Positions 1 to 6,996 of a stretch of DNA of 19,081 nucleotides are shown here, one piece after another. Origin of the DNA: Thermoplasmata archaeon (GTDB taxonomy: Archaea > Thermoplasmatota > Thermoplasmata > Lutacidiplasmatales > UBA184); the NCBI GenBank assembly GCA_030039135.1, contig JASHQN010000081.1, positions 1 through 19,081 on the forward strand, written 5' to 3'. A program made the position numbers and the translations under genes. Under the pieces are notes generated by a model. It did no database searches, was not told the origin of the DNA, and worked only from the letters and a program-made list of their open reading frames with translations. The stretch's first letter is position 1, and every line of letters begins with the position of its first letter.

Positions 1-1197
1 TCGTCCGATTGGCTCGTCGACCTCGGCCCTGGTGCCGGGGTGCACGGCGGCGAGGTCCTTTACTCCGGTCCCCCCGAGCGGATCGGGGGGAGCCCGCGCT
101 CCCTCACCGCGCAGTTCCTGTCGGGCGAGCGCTCGATCCGCGTTCCGGACCACCGCGCGCCCCCGGGACGACGCTTCCTCACGATCCACGGTCCCCGCGA
201 GCACAACCTCAAGGGCGACGAGATCCGCATCCCGCTCGGACTGCTCGTCGGCGTTTCGGGCGTCTCGGGCAGCGGCAAATCGACGCTCGTCGAGGAGATC
301 CTCTACAAGGCGGTGCGCCGCCACCTCGGCCTCGGCCGGGAGACGCCGGGACGGCACGACTACATCGAAGGGATCGACGAGATCGACCGTGTCCTGCTCA
401 TCGATCAGTCCCCGATCGGCCGGACTCCCCGGAGCAACCCGGCGACGTACACCGGCGTGATGACCCCGATCCGCGAGCTCTTCGCGAGCTTGCCCGAGGC
501 GAAAGCGCGCGGGTTCGCCCCCGGTCGGTTCAGCTTCAACGTCGCCGGGGGCCGGTGCGAGGCGTGCGAAGGCGACGGCGTCCTCCGGTACGAGATGCAC
601 TTCCTCCCCGACGTCTACGTCGCGTGCGAGGAGTGCGGCGGCAAGCGGTTCAACGAGGAGACGCTCCAGGTCACGTTCAAAGGGAAGACGATCGCCGACG
701 TCCTCGCGATGACCGTGGACGAGGCGCTGGCCTTCTTCGAGAACCACCGGCGGATCGCCGCTCGTCTCCGCCTCCTCGCCGACGTGGGCCTCGGTTACGT
801 GCAGCTCGGCCAGAGCGCGACGACGCTCTCGGGCGGGGAGGCGCAGCGGATCAAGATCGCCTACGAGCTCGCGAAACCCCCCACCGGCCGCACGCTCTAC
901 CTGCTCGACGAGCCGACCACCGGCCTTCACTTCGCGGACGTCGAGCGGCTCCTCGATGTCCTCTTTCGGCTGCGCTCGGGCGGGAACACGATCGTGGTGA
1001 TCGAGCACAACGTCGAGGTCCTCAAGTCCGCCGACTGGCTCATCGACCTCGGTCCCGAGGGTGGGGACGCCGGCGGCCACGTCGTGGCCGCCGGTACTCC
1101 GAAAACGGTCGCCCGCGCCGCGAGATCGCACACCGGCCGCTTCCTCGCGCCCGCCCTCGGCGGGCTGGTATCGATGCCGCGAGCGGTCCGGCGATGA
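1..1197 (+). CDS. uvrA: UvrABC excinuclease subunit A, C-terminal part (5' end outside window)
   Basis: UvrA is the damage-recognition ATPase of bacterial-type nucleotide excision repair and loads UvrB on lesions. The frame is open from base 1, so the gene starts upstream. The first residues (DWLVDLGPGAG) are the end of the first ABC module. The second module follows: Walker A GVSGSGKS at residues 87-94 of the fragment, a C-X2-C-X19-C-X2-C zinc motif (first Cys at 556-558, second pair in ACEEC), the ABC signature LSGGEAQ at 826-846 and Walker B LLDEPTTGLH at about 901-930. These are the standard UvrA landmarks in the standard order, and the C-terminus is complete. The stop codon overlaps the uvrC start (ATGA at 1194-1197), so the two are probably translationally coupled. 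In archaea uvrABC is patchy and is usually explained by transfer from bacteria. Confidence 0.97.
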   Translation, partial: SSDWLVDLGPGAGVHGGEVLYSGPPERIGGSPRSLTAQFLSGERSIRVPDHRAPPGRRFLTIHGPREHNLKGDEIRIPLGLLVGVSGVSGSGKSTLVEEILYKAVRRHLGLGRETPGRHDYIEGIDEIDRVLLIDQSPIGRTPRSNPATYTGVMTPIRELFASLPEAKARGFAPGRFSFNVAGGRCEACEGDGVLRYEMHFLPDVYVACEECGGKRFNEETLQVTFKGKTIADVLAMTVDEALAFFENHRRIAARLRLLADVGLGYVQLGQSATTLSGGEAQRIKIAYELAKPPTGRTLYLLDEPTTGLHFADVERLLDVLFRLRSGGNTIVVIEHNVEVLKSADWLIDLGPEGGDAGGHVVAAGTPKTVARAARSHTGRFLAPALGGLVSMPRAVRR

Positions 1198-2915
1198 GCG
1201 ACGAGCGCCCGGTCGCGCTCCCCGCGTTCGTCCCCGCGAGCCAGCTCGCGGCGGCGACCGGCGAAGGGTTCCGAGCCGGTCCCGATGTCGCCGGCGTCTA
1301 CCTGTTCCGCTCTTCGCGCGGCGAGGTCGTCTACGTCGGCAAGGCCCGCAGCTTGCGCCGTCGCGTGCTCGATCATCTCCGGGCGAAGATCGAAAAGGAC
1401 GGGACGATCGTCGCGCAGAGCGCGAGCGTCGAGTTCGTCCCGACCTCGACCGAGCGCGAGGCGCTCCTGCTCGAAGCGAGCCTGATCAAGCAGTACCAGC
1501 CGCCGATGAACGTGCTCCTGAAGGACGACAAGAGCTACCCGTACCTCGCGGTGACGGCGGGCGAAGAGTTCCCGAGGATCCTATTGGTCCGCCGGCCCCG
1601 GCGCGGCTCGGGCACGCTGCTCTTCGGGCCCTATACGAGCGCGCGCGAGGCCCGGGGGGTCGAGCGGCTCCTCGGCGACCTCTTCCGCTTGCGCCGGTGC
1701 GTCCGTCTTCCGAAGCAGGCGTGCCTGTACTACCACCTGCAGGTCTGCAGCGCGCCGTGCATCGGAGCGATCGACCGGGCGTCGTACCGCGCGGGCGTCG
1801 ATCGGGCGATCGGGATCCTGCGCGGGGAGACGTCGCTCGTCCGCTCCGAGGTCGAGGCCGAGATGCGCCGCGCATCCCAGCACGAGGAGTTCGAGCGGGC
1901 GGCGCTCCTGCGCGATGCGCTCGGGGGACTCGGTGCGCTCGCCGAGCGTCAGTCGGTCGTCGGGCCCGGTTCCGCCCGCTCGGACGTGATCGCGCTCGCG
2001 TTCCCCCAGGACCCATCGACGCTTCGGGTCGCGGTCGGCGTCCTTCGGGTCGAAGACGGCGAGGTGCGCCGGACCGAGCCGCACCTCGTCGCGATCCCGC
2101 CGGACGACCTCCCCGATCCGAGCGACGTGCTGCGCCACTTCCTCACCCAGTACTACGGGGCGCGGATCGACCTGCCCGAACGCCTGTACATCGCCGGCCC
2201 GCGGCCGGCGGGGATCGACCCCACGCTCGACGAGCTGTTCGGCGCGCGCGGGATCGACGTGCAATTCCGCCCGACCGGCCGCTACGCCGCGCTCGCTCGC
2301 CTCGCCGAGCGGCTCGCGCGGGCGACGGTCGATCAGGTCGTCGCGCGCCCGGCCCCGAGGGAGGTGCTGGCCGCGCTCGAGGACATGCTCGGCCTTCCGA
2401 CGATCCCGAACCGGATCGAGGGCGTCGACATCTCGATCTTCCAGGGCGCCGAGGCGGTGGGCTCGCTCGTCGTCTTCGAGCGGGGGCTCGCCCGGCGCTC
2501 CGACTACCGACGGTACCGGATCCGGTCGGTGCCCGGCACGAACGACTTCGCGATGGTCGCCGAGGTCGTCCGACGTCGCTACGCCCGGCGGCTGGCCGAG
2601 TCGGAGCCCCTCCCCGACCTCCTCCTGATCGACGGCGGCGCCGGCCAGTTGCAGGCCGCGCTCGGCGCGCTCTCGAGCCTAGGCCTCGAGGGGAAGATCC
2701 CGACGATCGGGCTCGCGAAGCGCGAGGAGGAGGTCTACCTGCCCGACCGCGCGACCCCGCTCAAGCCGAACCCGAACGCCCCGCCGATGCTCCTCCTGCG
2801 CGCCGTGCGGGACGAGGCGCATCGATTCGCCGTCACCTACCACCGCACGCGGCGGCGCATGCGGCTGCGCGAGGAGTTCCGCGGCGCCGAGGGCCGTCCG
2901 GCGCCCGCCGGTTGA
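1194..2915 (+). CDS. uvrC: UvrABC excinuclease subunit C, lacking the C-terminal HhH domain
   Basis: UvrC makes both incisions around a lesion bound by UvrB. The ATG at 1194 is chosen because it overlaps the uvrA stop (ATGA) and is followed directly by a normal UvrC N-terminus; the same frame is open further upstream but that is a shadow of uvrA. The 573 residues contain the GIY-YIG nuclease (GVY at 34-36, YVG at 47-49, Glu94, Asn106), four Cys at 169, 177, 185 and 189 fitting the iron-sulfur site known in UvrC, a UVR/UvrB-binding segment near 220-250, and the RNase H-like nuclease with Asp412 (GVDIS), Asp480 (LIDGG) and His543 (DEAHRFA). The chain stops about 25 residues after that His. The usual tandem helix-hairpin-helix DNA-binding domain is missing, and the length is below the roughly 600 residues typical of bacterial UvrC. 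The stop codon abuts the stop of the convergent gene. Confidence 0.96.
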   Translation: MSDERPVALPAFVPASQLAAATGEGFRAGPDVAGVYLFRSSRGEVVYVGKARSLRRRVLDHLRAKIEKDGTIVAQSASVEFVPTSTEREALLLEASLIKQYQPPMNVLLKDDKSYPYLAVTAGEEFPRILLVRRPRRGSGTLLFGPYTSAREARGVERLLGDLFRLRRCVRLPKQACLYYHLQVCSAPCIGAIDRASYRAGVDRAIGILRGETSLVRSEVEAEMRRASQHEEFERAALLRDALGGLGALAERQSVVGPGSARSDVIALAFPQDPSTLRVAVGVLRVEDGEVRRTEPHLVAIPPDDLPDPSDVLRHFLTQYYGARIDLPERLYIAGPRPAGIDPTLDELFGARGIDVQFRPTGRYAALARLAERLARATVDQVVARPAPREVLAALEDMLGLPTIPNRIEGVDISIFQGAEAVGSLVVFERGLARRSDYRRYRIRSVPGTNDFAMVAEVVRRRYARRLAESEPLPDLLLIDGGAGQLQAALGALSSLGLEGKIPTIGLAKREEEVYLPDRATPLKPNPNAPPMLLLRAVRDEAHRFAVTYHRTRRRMRLREEFRGAEGRPAPAG

Positions 2916-3452
2916 CTAGCGGCGCGACCCCGGGCGGGCCCGTCGTACGTCGATCCACGTCATGTCGGGCGGTCGCACGTCGTCCTGCCAGAGCGCGCCG
3001 ATGATCTCGCCGAGATGGTGGGCCTGTTCGAGCGTCGTCTGGAGGATCGCATCCCGAACGGTGTACCGCCCCGGCATCCAGAACACGGAAACCCTTCGAC
3101 CGAGGGCCGCGGGGCCCAGGAGATCCAGCGTCTCGTCGATCCCCTGCCACACCCGGGCGGAGTAGGCGTCGAACTCCGGCCAGGAACGGGGACGGCGGCG
3201 CGCGTCGTCGAAGAGCACTCGGAGCTCCCTCTCCGAGTGGCGGCCCCGAACGATGTAGACGAGCCAGACCTCCTGGACGTTGAGGATGTGGACCAGCGTG
3301 TCGAACAGTGACTCGTGCCCGATCCCCCGGCGTCGCTTGGCCGTCCGAACCGGGAGACGACGCACCCGGCGGACGAACCGGTCGAAGACCGAGCGGTTGT
3401 AGTCGACGATCGCCCGGGCATCCTCCACCGAGAACTCGAGCCGCCGCGCCAC
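2916..3452 (-). CDS. DinB-like four-helix-bundle protein
   Basis: This is a 178-residue protein with the look of the DinB/DUF664-type putative metalloenzyme superfamily: a helical bundle with spaced histidines, here His55 (DTLVHILNVQEVW) and the His145-His146 pair in EQAHHLGEIIGALW near the end. The function is not known; relatives include DinB proteins and thiol-dependent transferases. The frame is open to 3620, but that extension lies inside the proteasome gene and is low-complexity, so I prefer the GTG at 3450-3452. This start lies 50 bp after psmA, with a TATA-like box 25 bp before it. The TAG stop (2916-2918 on the reverse strand) directly abuts the TGA stop of uvrC, so the two genes are convergent with no gap. 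Family assignment is moderate and the start is inferred. Confidence 0.7.
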   Translation of the reverse strand: MARRLEFSVEDARAIVDYNRSVFDRFVRRVRRLPVRTAKRRRGIGHESLFDTLVHILNVQEVWLVYIVRGRHSERELRVLFDDARRRPRSWPEFDAYSARVWQGIDETLDLLGPAALGRRVSVFWMPGRYTVRDAILQTTLEQAHHLGEIIGALWQDDVRPPDMTWIDVRRARPGSRR

Positions 3453-3474
3453 GGCGTGCTCGAGCCCTCTCAGG

Positions 3475-3480
3475 CTATAG
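3475..3480 (-). promoter_or_regulatory. TATA-like box before the DinB-like gene
   Basis: The sequence CTATAG on the minus strand lies about 25 bp before the GTG start at 3452. This is the archaeal TATA-to-start spacing expected for a leaderless transcript. It supports the shorter start of the DinB-like gene and suggests transcription independent of psmA. Confidence 0.4.
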
Positions 3481-3501
3481 AGGGGCGCGCGGACGGTCGA
3501 C

Positions 3502-4260
3502 CTAGCGGCCGTTGGCCTTGCGCTCGGGTGCGCCGATGAACGGCATCCCCTGCACGCGGCGGGCGATCTCGGCGGTGGGCAGGCGCCGGAGGGCGCTCTC
3601 GGGCTCGAGGATCGCGACATCGAGCGCCTCGGGCTGGAAGGGCGTCGGAGAGCCTTCCGCGACGGCCTGGACCGCGAGCTTGAACCCGGTGTCCTCGCTG
3701 AGCTTGTCGGGGATCTTCTCCTCGAGGTAATCGGCGACCGCCCGCCGGTTGCGGCCGATCGCGTAGGCCTTCCAGCCGATCGTGGCGCCGCTCGGATCGA
3801 GCTCGAGGAGTCCGGGGACCCGGCCGTTGAACCCGCCGAGCAGGAGCGACACCGCGAACGGGCGGGTTCCGCCGAACTGCGTGAACTGCTGGAGGAGCGT
3901 GCCGAGGGCGTGGCCGAGGAGCGTGTAGGGAGCCGCCTCGCCGTACGTCAGCCGGTGGCGTTGGGCCTCGACCCGAAGGAACTCGACGAGGACGCGCGAG
4001 TCGGCGATGAGCCCGGCGGTGACGCAGCCGAGACCGAGGTCGATCGCGAAGCTCTTCTCGATCGAGCCGGCCTCCGCGAGGGAGCTGACGGGGAGGTTCC
4101 GGTACGCCACGAACACGATCCCTCCGTCGTAGGTGACCGCAACCGCGGTCCCTCCCATCTGGATCGCTTGGAGCGCGTACTCGACCTGGAAGAGCCGGCC
4201 GTCCGGCGAGAAGACGGTGCTCGCCCGGTCGTACGCCATCTGACCCGGTTGCATCTCCAT
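3502..4260 (-). CDS. psmA: 20S proteasome alpha subunit
   Basis: The alpha subunit forms the outer heptameric rings of the archaeal 20S proteasome and gates entry of unfolded substrates. The N-terminus reads MEMQPGQMAYDRASTVFSP, with the conserved gate motif YDR at residues 10-12 and the RLFQVEYA segment that follows it in all alpha subunits. Other family signatures are IEKSFAID (with the Lys of the ATPase-docking pocket), GLIADSRVL, EAQRHRLTYGE and GGTRPFAVSLLLGG. The length of 252 residues is normal. The ATG at 4258-4260 is chosen because everything before it in the open frame lacks family similarity. The beta subunit and the ATPase are not in the window. The gene is divergent from the radical SAM gene and upstream of the DinB-like gene on the same strand. 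Confidence 0.97.
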   Translation of the reverse strand: MEMQPGQMAYDRASTVFSPDGRLFQVEYALQAIQMGGTAVAVTYDGGIVFVAYRNLPVSSLAEAGSIEKSFAIDLGLGCVTAGLIADSRVLVEFLRVEAQRHRLTYGEAAPYTLLGHALGTLLQQFTQFGGTRPFAVSLLLGGFNGRVPGLLELDPSGATIGWKAYAIGRNRRAVADYLEEKIPDKLSEDTGFKLAVQAVAEGSPTPFQPEALDVAILEPESALRRLPTAEIARRVQGMPFIGAPERKANGR

Positions 4261-4312
4261 CGCCGATCGCCCTCCGAGACCGGGGCCGCTCAGTCGGGCG
4301 GGGGATTTGAAC

Positions 4313-4492
4313 CTAAGCCTCGACCATTCCCGGGTCCCACTTGGTGGCGTTCGGCCACCACGCGGCGCCGAGGTCCTCGTCGTGGAGGGCACCGCGCAAG
4401 GCCGCGACGAGCGGGACGATGCGGGACGAGCGGCGCTTCGCCCACGGAGGGCGCGGTGTCGCCACCGCCGAGGTCCGGTGGACCGGTCGCAC
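4313..4492 (-). CDS. Small ORF upstream of psmA, unknown function
   Basis: This is a 59-residue candidate read from GTG at 4490-4492, closed by TAG at 4313-4315, 52 bp before the psmA start. I do not recognise it. It is supported by strongly coding-like composition (about nine of ten codons end in G or C, matching neighbouring genes) and by a protein-like C-terminal half: a helix-forming stretch (IVPLVAALRGALHDEDLG) followed by AAWWPNATKWDPGMVEA. Two in-frame stops lie just upstream of the GTG. It could form the first gene of a psmA transcript. It may also be a chance frame; conservation upstream of psmA in related genomes would decide. Confidence 0.4.
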   Translation of the reverse strand: MRPVHRTSAVATPRPPWAKRRSSRIVPLVAALRGALHDEDLGAAWWPNATKWDPGMVEA

Positions 4493-4608
4493 GGGAGCTC
4501 ATCAGGCCCAGCGTGAGCTCGGCGCGCTCAATCCATCAACCATCGGAGAAGCGACTCCGGCGGGCGCGGGCAACCCTTTTACCCAGCAGGCTCCGTTTCC
4601 CGCCGTCC

Positions 4609-5748
4609 ATGGACGCGAGCCCTCTCCGTCTCCTTCCGATGGCGTCGAGCTACCGGGGGGAGCTCTCGCCGGCGTGCGTGCAGTGCACGGAAGGCCGGAA
4701 GATGGTCCTCTTCGTCACCGGCCTCTGCCGGTTCCGCTGTTTCTACTGTCCGGTCTCCCCGAATCGCAACCAGATCGACGTCGTCTACGCCAACGAGCGA
4801 CGCGTGGGGACGGACGCCGACGTTCTCGACGAGGCGCGCGCGATCGGTGCGGCCGGGACCGGGATCACGGGCGGCGACCCTCTCGGCGTGGTCGACCGGG
4901 TCGAGCACTACGTGCGGCTGCTCAAGGCCGAGTTCGGCCCCGAGCACCATATCCATCTCTACACCCACGAGCCGAACCCGGAGAAACTCTCGCGGCTGGC
5001 GCGGGCCGGATTGGACGAGTTCCGCCTCCACATCCCCCACTACCTTTGGGGTCCGCTGTCGGGAGAGGGCACCGCCTACCGGGCGGTCCTGAGCTCGGCC
5101 CCGTCGTGGGGGATCCGCCGGGGCGTGGAGATCCCGGTCCTCCCCGAGAAGGAGGCAGAGCTCCGACGCCTGCTCCTTGCGCTGGAGGAGATCGGCGTCG
5201 ATTTCGTGAACCTGAACGAGCTCGAGTTCTCGGAGACCAACGAGGAGAAGCTCCACACGCGCCAGTACCGCGTCGACCCGCGGAACGGCTGGGGGGTGAA
5301 GGGAAGCCGGGCGGTCGCCGAGCGGATCGTGCGCGAGATGCGCCTTTCGATCCCGATCCACTACTGCTCCTCCCGCTTCAAGGACAGCGTGCAGCTGCGA
5401 CAGCGCCTCTTGAGACGGGCAGAGCGCACCGCCCCGGCGTTCGCCGAACGGACCCCGGACGGAACGGTCGTCCTCGGCGTCGTGGAGGCGACGGGGCAGG
5501 CCGACCTCGGCCGGTGGGCCCGCCGCGTCGCGTCCGAGGCCCAGGTAGCGGGCCCCGACTACCGCGTCGACGCGGAGCGCCGTCGGGTCGAGCTCGCTCC
5601 GCGGGTCCTTCGCCGGGTGGCCCGCCGTCTCGTCTGGCCGGCGTTCGAGATCGAGGTGTACCCGACCGCGGACGCCCTCGAGGTCGAGAGGACTCCGCTC
5701 AACGCATCGGCCCGGGTCATGACCGGTGCGGCCGCGGGCGGCACGTAG
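4609..5748 (+). CDS. Radical SAM protein, COG2108-like (PFL-activase related)
   Basis: This is a 379-residue radical SAM enzyme. The cluster motif C-X3-C-X2-C is at Cys40, Cys44 and Cys47 (GLCRFRCFYCPVS), preceded by a C-X2-C at 23 and 26. The GGE-type SAM-binding motif appears as TGGDP, and the TIM-barrel strands continue through HIHLYTHEPN, FRLHIPHYLWG, GVEIPVLPEKE and FVNLNELEFSETN. This arrangement, with the VVYANERRV segment after the cluster, resembles the archaeal conserved group COG2108, whose substrate is not known to me. The ATG at 4609 is chosen as the first start with family-like sequence; the open frame runs back to 3910 inside the psmA region. A pyrimidine/TATA-like CCTTTTAC lies about 34 bp upstream. 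The 3' end overlaps a convergent ORF on the other strand. Confidence 0.85.
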   Translation: MDASPLRLLPMASSYRGELSPACVQCTEGRKMVLFVTGLCRFRCFYCPVSPNRNQIDVVYANERRVGTDADVLDEARAIGAAGTGITGGDPLGVVDRVEHYVRLLKAEFGPEHHIHLYTHEPNPEKLSRLARAGLDEFRLHIPHYLWGPLSGEGTAYRAVLSSAPSWGIRRGVEIPVLPEKEAELRRLLLALEEIGVDFVNLNELEFSETNEEKLHTRQYRVDPRNGWGVKGSRAVAERIVREMRLSIPIHYCSSRFKDSVQLRQRLLRRAERTAPAFAERTPDGTVVLGVVEATGQADLGRWARRVASEAQVAGPDYRVDAERRRVELAPRVLRRVARRLVWPAFEIEVYPTADALEVERTPLNASARVMTGAAAGGT

Positions 5749-5927
5749 CCCTCGTCGCACTCGTGCCCTCCCCAGGTGAGGTAGCGCTGGTCGCCCCGAC
5801 GGTGCTTGATCGAGCAGGGACCCCAGCCCCCGTCCTCCGCGCCGTACCACATCGGGCAGTCCCGGCAGTGGAGAGGGGCCTTGCGGAGGGATCGGGTAGC
5901 CGGTCTCGCGCCCGGGCCCGCCGTCAT
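5559..5927 (-). CDS. Small Cys-rich putative metal-binding protein coupled to folD
   Basis: This is a 122-residue ORF whose ATG (5925-5927) overlaps the folD stop as ATGA, which implies translational coupling. The N-terminal 60 residues look real: Cys21, Cys24 (HCRDCPMWYG), Cys38 (GWGPCSIKH) and Cys57 (GGHECDEGY), four cysteines plus nearby histidines suggesting a zinc or iron-sulfur site. I do not recognise a named family. The tail after about residue 62 reads antisense through the last ~190 bases of the radical SAM gene and becomes Arg/Ser-rich, so the native protein may be shorter or the tail may be poorly constrained. Function unknown; the coupling suggests a partner or regulator connected with folate/C1 metabolism, which is inference only. 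Confidence 0.6.
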   Translation of the reverse strand: MTAGPGARPATRSLRKAPLHCRDCPMWYGAEDGGWGPCSIKHRRGDQRYLTWGGHECDEGYVPPAAAPVMTRADALSGVLSTSRASAVGYTSISNAGQTRRRATRRRTRGASSTRRRSASTR

Positions 5928-6817
5928 CGGTTCGCCCCGCTCGCGAGCATGAGGTCCCTCGCGCGGACGACGCCCGCCATCAGCTTCGCGACCGTCACCG
6001 GACCGACCCCTCCGGGCACCGGGGTAAGCCCCGCCGCCCATCCTTCGAGCGACCCGGCGTTCGCATCGCCGGCTGGTCGGGACCCGCCCGGGGATGCCGG
6101 ATCGGGCACGCTCGAGAGCCCGACGTCGATGACGTAGGCTCCCTCCGGGACCACGGTCCGGTCGAGGAGCCCGGGCCGACCCACACAGGAGAAGATCGTC
6201 CGCGCCCTCGCGAGCGCGGCCCCTAGCTGCCGCGTGCGGGAGTGAGCGATCGTCACCGTCGCGCTCATTCCCTCCGCGCGGCCCGCGAGGGCGATCGCGA
6301 GCGGTAGTCCGACGGTCTCCGAGCGGCCGATCACCGCGACCGGCTCCCCCTCGATCGGCGCGCGGTAGTACCGAGCGATCGCGATCGCGGCCTGCGCCAC
6401 CGCCGGAACGTGCAGGGGCCGCTGGGCGACGAGTCGTCCGAGGTTCGTGCTCCCCACGCCGTCGACGTCTTTCTCCGGACGGAGCTCCGCGATCGCCGCG
6501 AGGAAGTCGAAGGGCGGAGGAAGGGGGTGCTCCAAGAGCACGGCATGGACCCCCGGGTCGCGATCCAGCCCGGCGAGCAGCGTCCGCAACGCCGCCATGT
6601 CGCCCGAGGGCGAAAGCGCCTCCTCCCGGAACCGGATCCCGAGCGCCTCGGCCGCCTTGGCCTGGCGGCGCAGGTAGAAGCGGAACGGACTGTCGGTCGC
6701 CCGGTGCACGCTCACGAGCGTTGGAGGAGGGGCCCCCGTCGGCCCGGACCGGACCCTTCGCTGGGTCTCTTCGTCCGTTCCGGCGGCGACCGGTTTACCC
6801 TCGAGCCGCTCCGTCAC
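5924..6817 (-). CDS. folD: FolD-like methylenetetrahydrofolate dehydrogenase with altered cyclohydrolase residues
   Basis: FolD normally oxidises methylene-tetrahydrofolate with NAD(P)+ and hydrolyses methenyl- to formyl-tetrahydrofolate. This 297-residue protein has clear family signatures: LEGKPVA at the N-terminus, KDVDGVGSTNLGRLV, the nucleotide-binding VAVIGRSETVGLPLA, TVTIAHSRT, and TPVPGGVGPVTVAKLM near the C-terminus. The GTG at 6815-6817 is chosen because LEGKPVA is where family members begin. Three active-site positions differ from E. coli/human FolD: the catalytic Lys four residues after the conserved Tyr is Gln (FYLRRQAKAAEALGI), the Gln of the VQLPLP motif is Glu (LLEHPLP), and the PCTPxG pterin-site motif reads PAVAQA. 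The Asp of KDVDG is kept. Loss of cyclohydrolase activity, or use of another pterin, is plausible. The stop overlaps the start of a small Cys-rich gene; the gene is divergent from lonB. Confidence 0.9.
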   Translation of the reverse strand: MTERLEGKPVAAGTDEETQRRVRSGPTGAPPPTLVSVHRATDSPFRFYLRRQAKAAEALGIRFREEALSPSGDMAALRTLLAGLDRDPGVHAVLLEHPLPPPFDFLAAIAELRPEKDVDGVGSTNLGRLVAQRPLHVPAVAQAAIAIARYYRAPIEGEPVAVIGRSETVGLPLAIALAGRAEGMSATVTIAHSRTRQLGAALARARTIFSCVGRPGLLDRTVVPEGAYVIDVGLSSVPDPASPGGSRPAGDANAGSLEGWAAGLTPVPGGVGPVTVAKLMAGVVRARDLMLASGANR

Positions 6818-6847
6818 GCTCGGCGCCCGCTCGCGGAGCCGCGCCCG

Positions 6848-6855
6848 ATAGATAA
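6848..6855 (-). promoter_or_regulatory. TATA-like box for folD
   Basis: TTATCTAT on the minus strand lies 31-38 bp before the GTG start, leaving a leader of a few bases. It sits beside the 20-bp direct repeats in the folD/lonB intergenic region. Confidence 0.4.
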
Positions 6856-6860
6856 CGAGG

Positions 6861-6909
6861 GACCCCGAAGGGGGGTGCCGGTCTCGCATAGTCCCCCGGG
6901 GGGGTGCCG
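6861..6909. repeat. Pair of ~20-bp direct repeats between divergent folD and lonB promoters
   Basis: Unit 1 (6861-6880) reads GACCCCGAAGGGGGGTGCCG and unit 2 (6891-6909) reads GTCCCCCGGGGGGGTGCCG; both end in the same GGGGGGTGCCG block. Their starts are 30 bp apart, about three helical turns. Each unit also contains a short C-run/G-run inverted arm. They lie between the folD TATA-like box (6848-6855) and the lonB TATA-like box (6934-6940), the usual place for a shared operator. No regulator can be named. Confidence 0.5.
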
Positions 6910-6933
6910 CGTCGTGACCTTTGTGCTAAGTGA

Positions 6934-6940
6934 TTTATAG
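6934..6940 (+). promoter_or_regulatory. TATA-like box for the lonB operon
   Basis: TTTATAG is an AT-rich island in a very GC-rich stretch. A start about 25 bp downstream would leave a leader of roughly 30-35 bases before the ATG at 6997. Confidence 0.45.
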
Positions 6941-6996
6941 ACTCCACCCCATGGTTCCTTCCGGCGAGCGGCCCTCGGGCGGGTCGAGACGCCACC

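Noticed and set aside
9..1193. Long open frame that joins upstream sequence to uvrC
   Set aside because: It is an Arg/Pro-rich out-of-frame shadow of uvrA. UvrC similarity begins just after the ATG at 1194.
4341..6137. 598-residue plus-strand frame over the radical SAM gene
   Set aside because: It is an Arg/Pro/Gly-rich frame typical of GC-rich shadows. The radical SAM frame carries the recognisable motifs.
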